Below, piece by piece: positions 5,734-8,089 of a stretch of 8,089 bases of DNA. Each line of letters begins with the position of its first letter. Position 1 is the first letter of the stretch. The notes below the pieces were generated by a model. The model saw only the letters and a program-made list of their open reading frames with translations. It was not told where the DNA came from and did not search any database. The position numbers and the translations under genes are program-made. Origin of the DNA: Flavobacteriaceae bacterium (GTDB taxonomy: Bacteria > Bacteroidota > Bacteroidia > Flavobacteriales > Flavobacteriaceae); the NCBI GenBank assembly GCA_013214425.1, contig JABSPN010000127.1:1-8089 (forward strand). Reading direction: 5' to 3'.

Positions 5734-5790
5734 GACGTCAAACGTTTGCTAGCAAAAATGGTCTGTATGATACAGTAATTGTCAAATTAC
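5734..5790. promoter_or_regulatory. Cluster of adjoining palindromes upstream of the T9SS cargo gene
   Basis: Within 57 bases there are five adjoining or overlapping dyads: GACGTC (5734-5739), CAAACGTTTG (5739-5748), TTTGCTAGCAAA (5745-5756), CTGTAT-G-ATACAG (5763-5775) and GTAATT-GTCA-AATTAC (5775-5790). Three are perfect gapless palindromes of 6, 10 and 12 bases. The density suggests regulator binding sites about 90-150 bases before the start at 5883. No regulator gene is visible in the window. Confidence 0.4.
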
Positions 5791-5882
5791 AACATCATAT
5801 ATCAGATTCAATAATCAGTTATCAATCAACTATATAAAGATGAATTTTTACACTCTTTATTAAGGTTTTAAACAAGTTAATC

Positions 5883-6785
5883 ATGAAAAAAATCAATACT
5901 TATAGAAACATATCATTAGCCATTACCCTTTTCTTAATCATTTTTTTGTTAGGAGTCAAGGCAAATGCACAAAGCATAACAATAGAATTTGCTAATGCAG
6001 AACAAACCTCTCCAGATGCAGGCCTTACCATTTATTATGAAGCCGACATCATGATTTCAAGTGACATCGATTTTTATTTAGGAAGCGGACAGGTATACTT
6101 AAATTATAATACCGATGCTTTTGGAATTAATATATCGGCTAACGGAGGCTTAACATATGATCATGGTGTGCAAGGAGGAGATTGTTTATTGGATGAGTTT
6201 TATTCTAATTCACCAGTTTATAATTATTTTATTCAGAATGATAATACAATCAATAGAGTCTCTGTGTCTTTTCACCAGAATATAGGTACCGGGTCTGGTG
6301 CTCCTTTAAACGTTACATCCACACCTACGAAATTAATGCATATCAAAATATTATATGTTAATCCAGCAGAGGAAGCGAACATAAGCTTTGAAGAAAATGC
6401 GCCATTCGTTGATTTATTTTATACGTCATGTGGTGGAGTAGGAGAAGTGGCCGATTGTATGAATTTCCCTGGAGTTCGAATTTTTGATGATTCATTTGAT
6501 AGTTTGAATTCTGAACCAGAGTTGTTCAGTTTAGATGCTATCGAAGAACTCAATAATTTGGTAAAACTTTATCCTAATCCAGCTTCAAAGACTTTCTCTA
6601 TAGATACAAATGATTTTTTATCAGAAGCAACCGTAACTGTGACAGATGTATATGGAAAAAGAATTAATACGATACAGCATTACAGCGGAGAGCCTGTAGA
6701 TGTATCGGGATTAGTATCTGGTGTATATTTTGTTGCTGTTGAAGTAAATGATGGAAAATCTATTAAGAAATTACTAGTTAATTAA
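5883..6785 (+). CDS. Secreted protein with T9SS type A C-terminal sorting domain
   Basis: The 300-aa protein starts with a clear Sec signal peptide (MKKINTYRNIS, then a hydrophobic core, cleavage ANA|Q after residue 29). The mature part begins QSITIEFANAEQTSPD. Residues about 30-210 form a beta-rich domain (FYLGSGQVYLNYNTDAFG, INRVSVSFHQNIG, PTKLMHIKILYV) with three Cys. This looks like a conserved flavobacterial secreted domain, perhaps of cohesin-like fold, whose ligand I cannot name. From residue 227 (VKLYPNPASKTFSID) to the end (VSGVYFVAVEVNDGKSIKKL) is a typical Por_Secre_tail sorting domain (TIGR04183 type). That domain takes the protein through the type IX secretion channel, after which it is normally removed. 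The start has an A-rich leader without a Shine-Dalgarno sequence. It is a single-gene unit ended by an intrinsic terminator and convergent with the minus-strand adhesin-like gene. Confidence 0.9.
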   Translation: MKKINTYRNISLAITLFLIIFLLGVKANAQSITIEFANAEQTSPDAGLTIYYEADIMISSDIDFYLGSGQVYLNYNTDAFGINISANGGLTYDHGVQGGDCLLDEFYSNSPVYNYFIQNDNTINRVSVSFHQNIGTGSGAPLNVTSTPTKLMHIKILYVNPAEEANISFEENAPFVDLFYTSCGGVGEVADCMNFPGVRIFDDSFDSLNSEPELFSLDAIEELNNLVKLYPNPASKTFSIDTNDFLSEATVTVTDVYGKRINTIQHYSGEPVDVSGLVSGVYFVAVEVNDGKSIKKLLVN

Positions 6786-6854
6786 ATTAGTATAAAATAT
6801 ATTTTCTAGGGGTTGTAAAAGGTTGGTTATCATAATCTTAGGAAATAGAATGAG

Positions 6855-6886
6855 ATAAGCGGTATTAATTTACCGCTTATTTTTTT
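6855..6886 (+). terminator. Intrinsic terminator after the T9SS cargo gene
   Basis: A perfect 10-bp stem, ATAAGCGGTA (6855-6864) with TACCGCTTAT (6871-6880), has a 6-base loop and is followed by six T (6881-6886). It lies about 70 bases after the stop codon. Confidence 0.88.
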
Positions 6887-7195
6887 ATGAGTACTCTTGG
6901 AAGATAAGATGGAAATAACTAAGTTGATCCCAAACTCCCCAAACCGTCAAATATAATTACTTGTCTCTTCTATTCAAGTGTTTGCAATGTTTTATAAACA
7001 TGTTCACCGGAGCTCTAATATGTTGAATTATTTGTTATGATAAATTATTGTTGTAAACAAAAAGCTCTTCGTTGCATACCATATTAGAGTACTGATTAAT
7101 TCTAATTAAATGGAATTAAAAGGCCAATACGAAATGCATCAGAATTATTTTTAAATCTAATTATGTTGGTATTGAACCTCTGTCTTAGTTTAAAA
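6887..7195. other. Spacer between convergent genes, no clear gene
   Basis: This stretch of about 310 bases lies between the plus-strand and minus-strand terminators. It holds a 10-bp inverted repeat, CTCTAATATG (7013-7022) with CATATTAGAG (7080-7089), around a 57-base spacer. The right part (7108-7195) overlaps a minus-strand open frame discussed in the findings. Nothing else is recognised. Confidence 0.4.
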
Positions 7196-7227
7196 TATAA
7201 CTCAGGAAACTGTTTTCCTGAGTTATA
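7196..7227 (-). terminator. Intrinsic terminator for the minus-strand adhesin-like gene
   Basis: A 14-bp perfect stem (7196-7209 with 7214-7227, core AACTCAGGAAA/TTTCCTGAGTT) closes a 4-base loop. On the minus strand it is followed by ATTTTA. It lies 23 bases beyond the stop codon of the minus-strand gene. Confidence 0.8.
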
Positions 7228-7250
7228 AACAAAACTTGAAACCAATAGAA

Positions 7251-8089
7251 TTACTGTTTTAAAACTTTAAGTATTTTTGATCTATCTTCTGATATTACTT
7301 TTAAGAGAAAATATCCAGTTTGATAGTCACTCATGTCTAATTTAAAATCTGTCGTATTTGGATGTAGTATCTTAATTTGTTGTCCCAAAATATTCTTAAT
7401 CTGTATTTCTGTAATCGGGGTTTGTGAATTGATATTTAGAATATCTATAACTGGGTTAGGGTAAATCTTAACATTGAAATTAATAGGGGTCACTGTACCT
7501 AAGGTCGTTGAAATGATTTGGAAATTATCCACGAAAAAGTCATAATCTTCCACATCGTTAACTGAACCATCTGATGCTAGAATTGCAAATCGAACAATAC
7601 CAGTGTAAGGCGTTAAATCAATGGCTATGTTTTCACCAACGTTATTAGGTGTGTTTCCGTTATCCCATGTATACAATACACTCCAGTTTATTCCTGAGTC
7701 TTGACTGATCAAAACACGAACTGAATCGTCCGACCCCATATTACTTGATGTTGTAAGATTCCACTCAGTTACAGCAACATCCATAAAGAGTTCATAAGCA
7801 TTAGTACCTAAATTAAAATCAGGAGAAATTAGCCAATGATTTTGATTAGAAAAGTAAATGTTAACTTTTGCACTGGTGTTTGTACCCTGATTAGCAAATA
7901 AATCAGATTGCCAATCACTGGTAGTTCCTGTAGGTCCATCAGCAAAACTTCCACTAGCTTCAGACCAATAGGCTCCAGGGAACGAAGTAAAATCTTCTAT
8001 ATAATCAGGAACTATAGGGTCTGAAGAAGTTGTGAATCCAATTCCTTCCTCTGAACTGATGTCAGTTCCTCATAGGGATTGTATAGTAA
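7251..8089 (-). CDS. C-terminal part of a T9SS-sorted adhesin-like protein, interrupted by an in-frame TGA (partial)
   Basis: The minus-strand frame enters from the window edge at 8089, hits a TGA at 8070-8072, and is otherwise open to the TAA at 7251-7253. Read through, it gives TIQSL-stop-GTDISSEEGIGFTTSS, which looks like the last strand of a fibronectin-III-type repeat. A MAM/choice-of-anchor-J-like domain follows (YIEDFTSFPGAYWSEASG, then NHWLISPDFNLGTNAYELFM, SDDSVRVLISQDSGINWSVL, VRFAILASDGSVND and EDYDFFVDNFQI), common in flavobacterial surface proteins and peptidases. From FNVKIYPNPVIDILNINSQ to ILKVLKQ is a type A T9SS sorting domain. No ATG, GTG or TTG occurs between the TGA and the ATG at 7784. 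The longest ATG-started product is therefore 177 aa, begins in the middle of the domain and lacks a signal peptide, so it could not be exported. Either the gene is broken or the TGA is an error or is decoded. The N-terminal part lies outside the window. Confidence 0.8.
8070..8072 (-). other. In-frame TGA within the adhesin-like gene
   Basis: On the minus strand the codons around this site read ACT ATA CAA TCC CTA TGA GGA ACT GAC ATC. Fibronectin-III-like repeats of this kind in flavobacteria commonly end with a SLCG or similar segment, so a Cys codon (TGT or TGC) would be expected exactly here. A single third-base change gives TGA. Confidence 0.6.

Larger units (their letters stand above)
5467..5882. 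other. Intergenic stretch of 416 bases, no gene seen, rich in dyads
   Basis: No convincing coding sequence is seen on either strand. The stretch holds a 13-bp inverted repeat (5500-5512 with 5559-5571), a 7-bp hairpin TCAATAA/TTATTGA (5602-5608 with 5618-5624), and a palindrome cluster at 5734-5790. TAAATTTG at 5698-5705 matches the Bacteroidota -7 box but has no clear -33 partner and is about 180 bases from the next gene. The promoter for the downstream T9SS cargo gene must lie somewhere here, but I cannot place it. Confidence 0.5.

Noticed and set aside
5734..5790. CRISPR-like array
   Set aside because: The palindromes differ from one another and have no regular repeat-spacer pattern.

Overview
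The window looks like chromosomal DNA from a marine-type member of the Flavobacteriaceae (Bacteroidota). The evidence is the low G+C content, the gene order accA-dnaB-'asparagine synthetase B' family familiar from that group, A-rich rather than Shine-Dalgarno-rich leaders, and two surface proteins ending in type IX secretion (T9SS) type A sorting domains. No tRNA, rRNA, CRISPR array, transposase or phage gene is visible.

Layout. (1) 1-301: the 3' end of accA and a strong intrinsic terminator. (2) 302-3814: a housekeeping operon. dnaB (replicative helicase) overlaps the start of a secreted 'asparagine synthetase B'-annotated protein that looks more like a class-I-amidotransferase-fold protein. 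That gene overlaps by one base (TAATG) a Qnr/McbG-sized pentapeptide-repeat protein. (3) 3815-4909: a patch of decayed coding sequence. It holds a VOC/glyoxalase-superfamily pseudogene with three frameshifts, a small secreted-protein ORF whose signal peptide is out of frame with its mature part, and a Cys-containing small ORF broken at an A-run. The long genes on both sides are intact, so the damage is local. (4) 5002-5466: an intact 135-aa orphan gene of unknown function, with its own candidate promoter and a strong terminator. (5) 5467-5882: an intergenic stretch rich in dyad symmetry. (6) 5883-6886: a secreted 300-aa T9SS cargo protein and its terminator. (7) 6887-8089: a convergent minus-strand gene, which is the C-terminal part of a larger T9SS-sorted adhesin-like protein (fibronectin-III-like end, MAM/choice-of-anchor-J-like domain, sorting domain). 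It is interrupted near the window edge by an in-frame TGA where the family would have Cys.

How the parts fit: accA and dnaB are core metabolism and replication. The two genes behind dnaB are translationally coupled to it. The right half is accessory surface and secretion material facing a decayed patch. The most interesting points are the SSB-tail-like C-terminus of DnaB and its double use as the start region of the next gene, the pentapeptide-repeat protein in a helicase operon, the in-frame TGA in the adhesin, the pseudogene cluster, and the unassigned 135-aa protein. I do not see a clear new multi-gene system.
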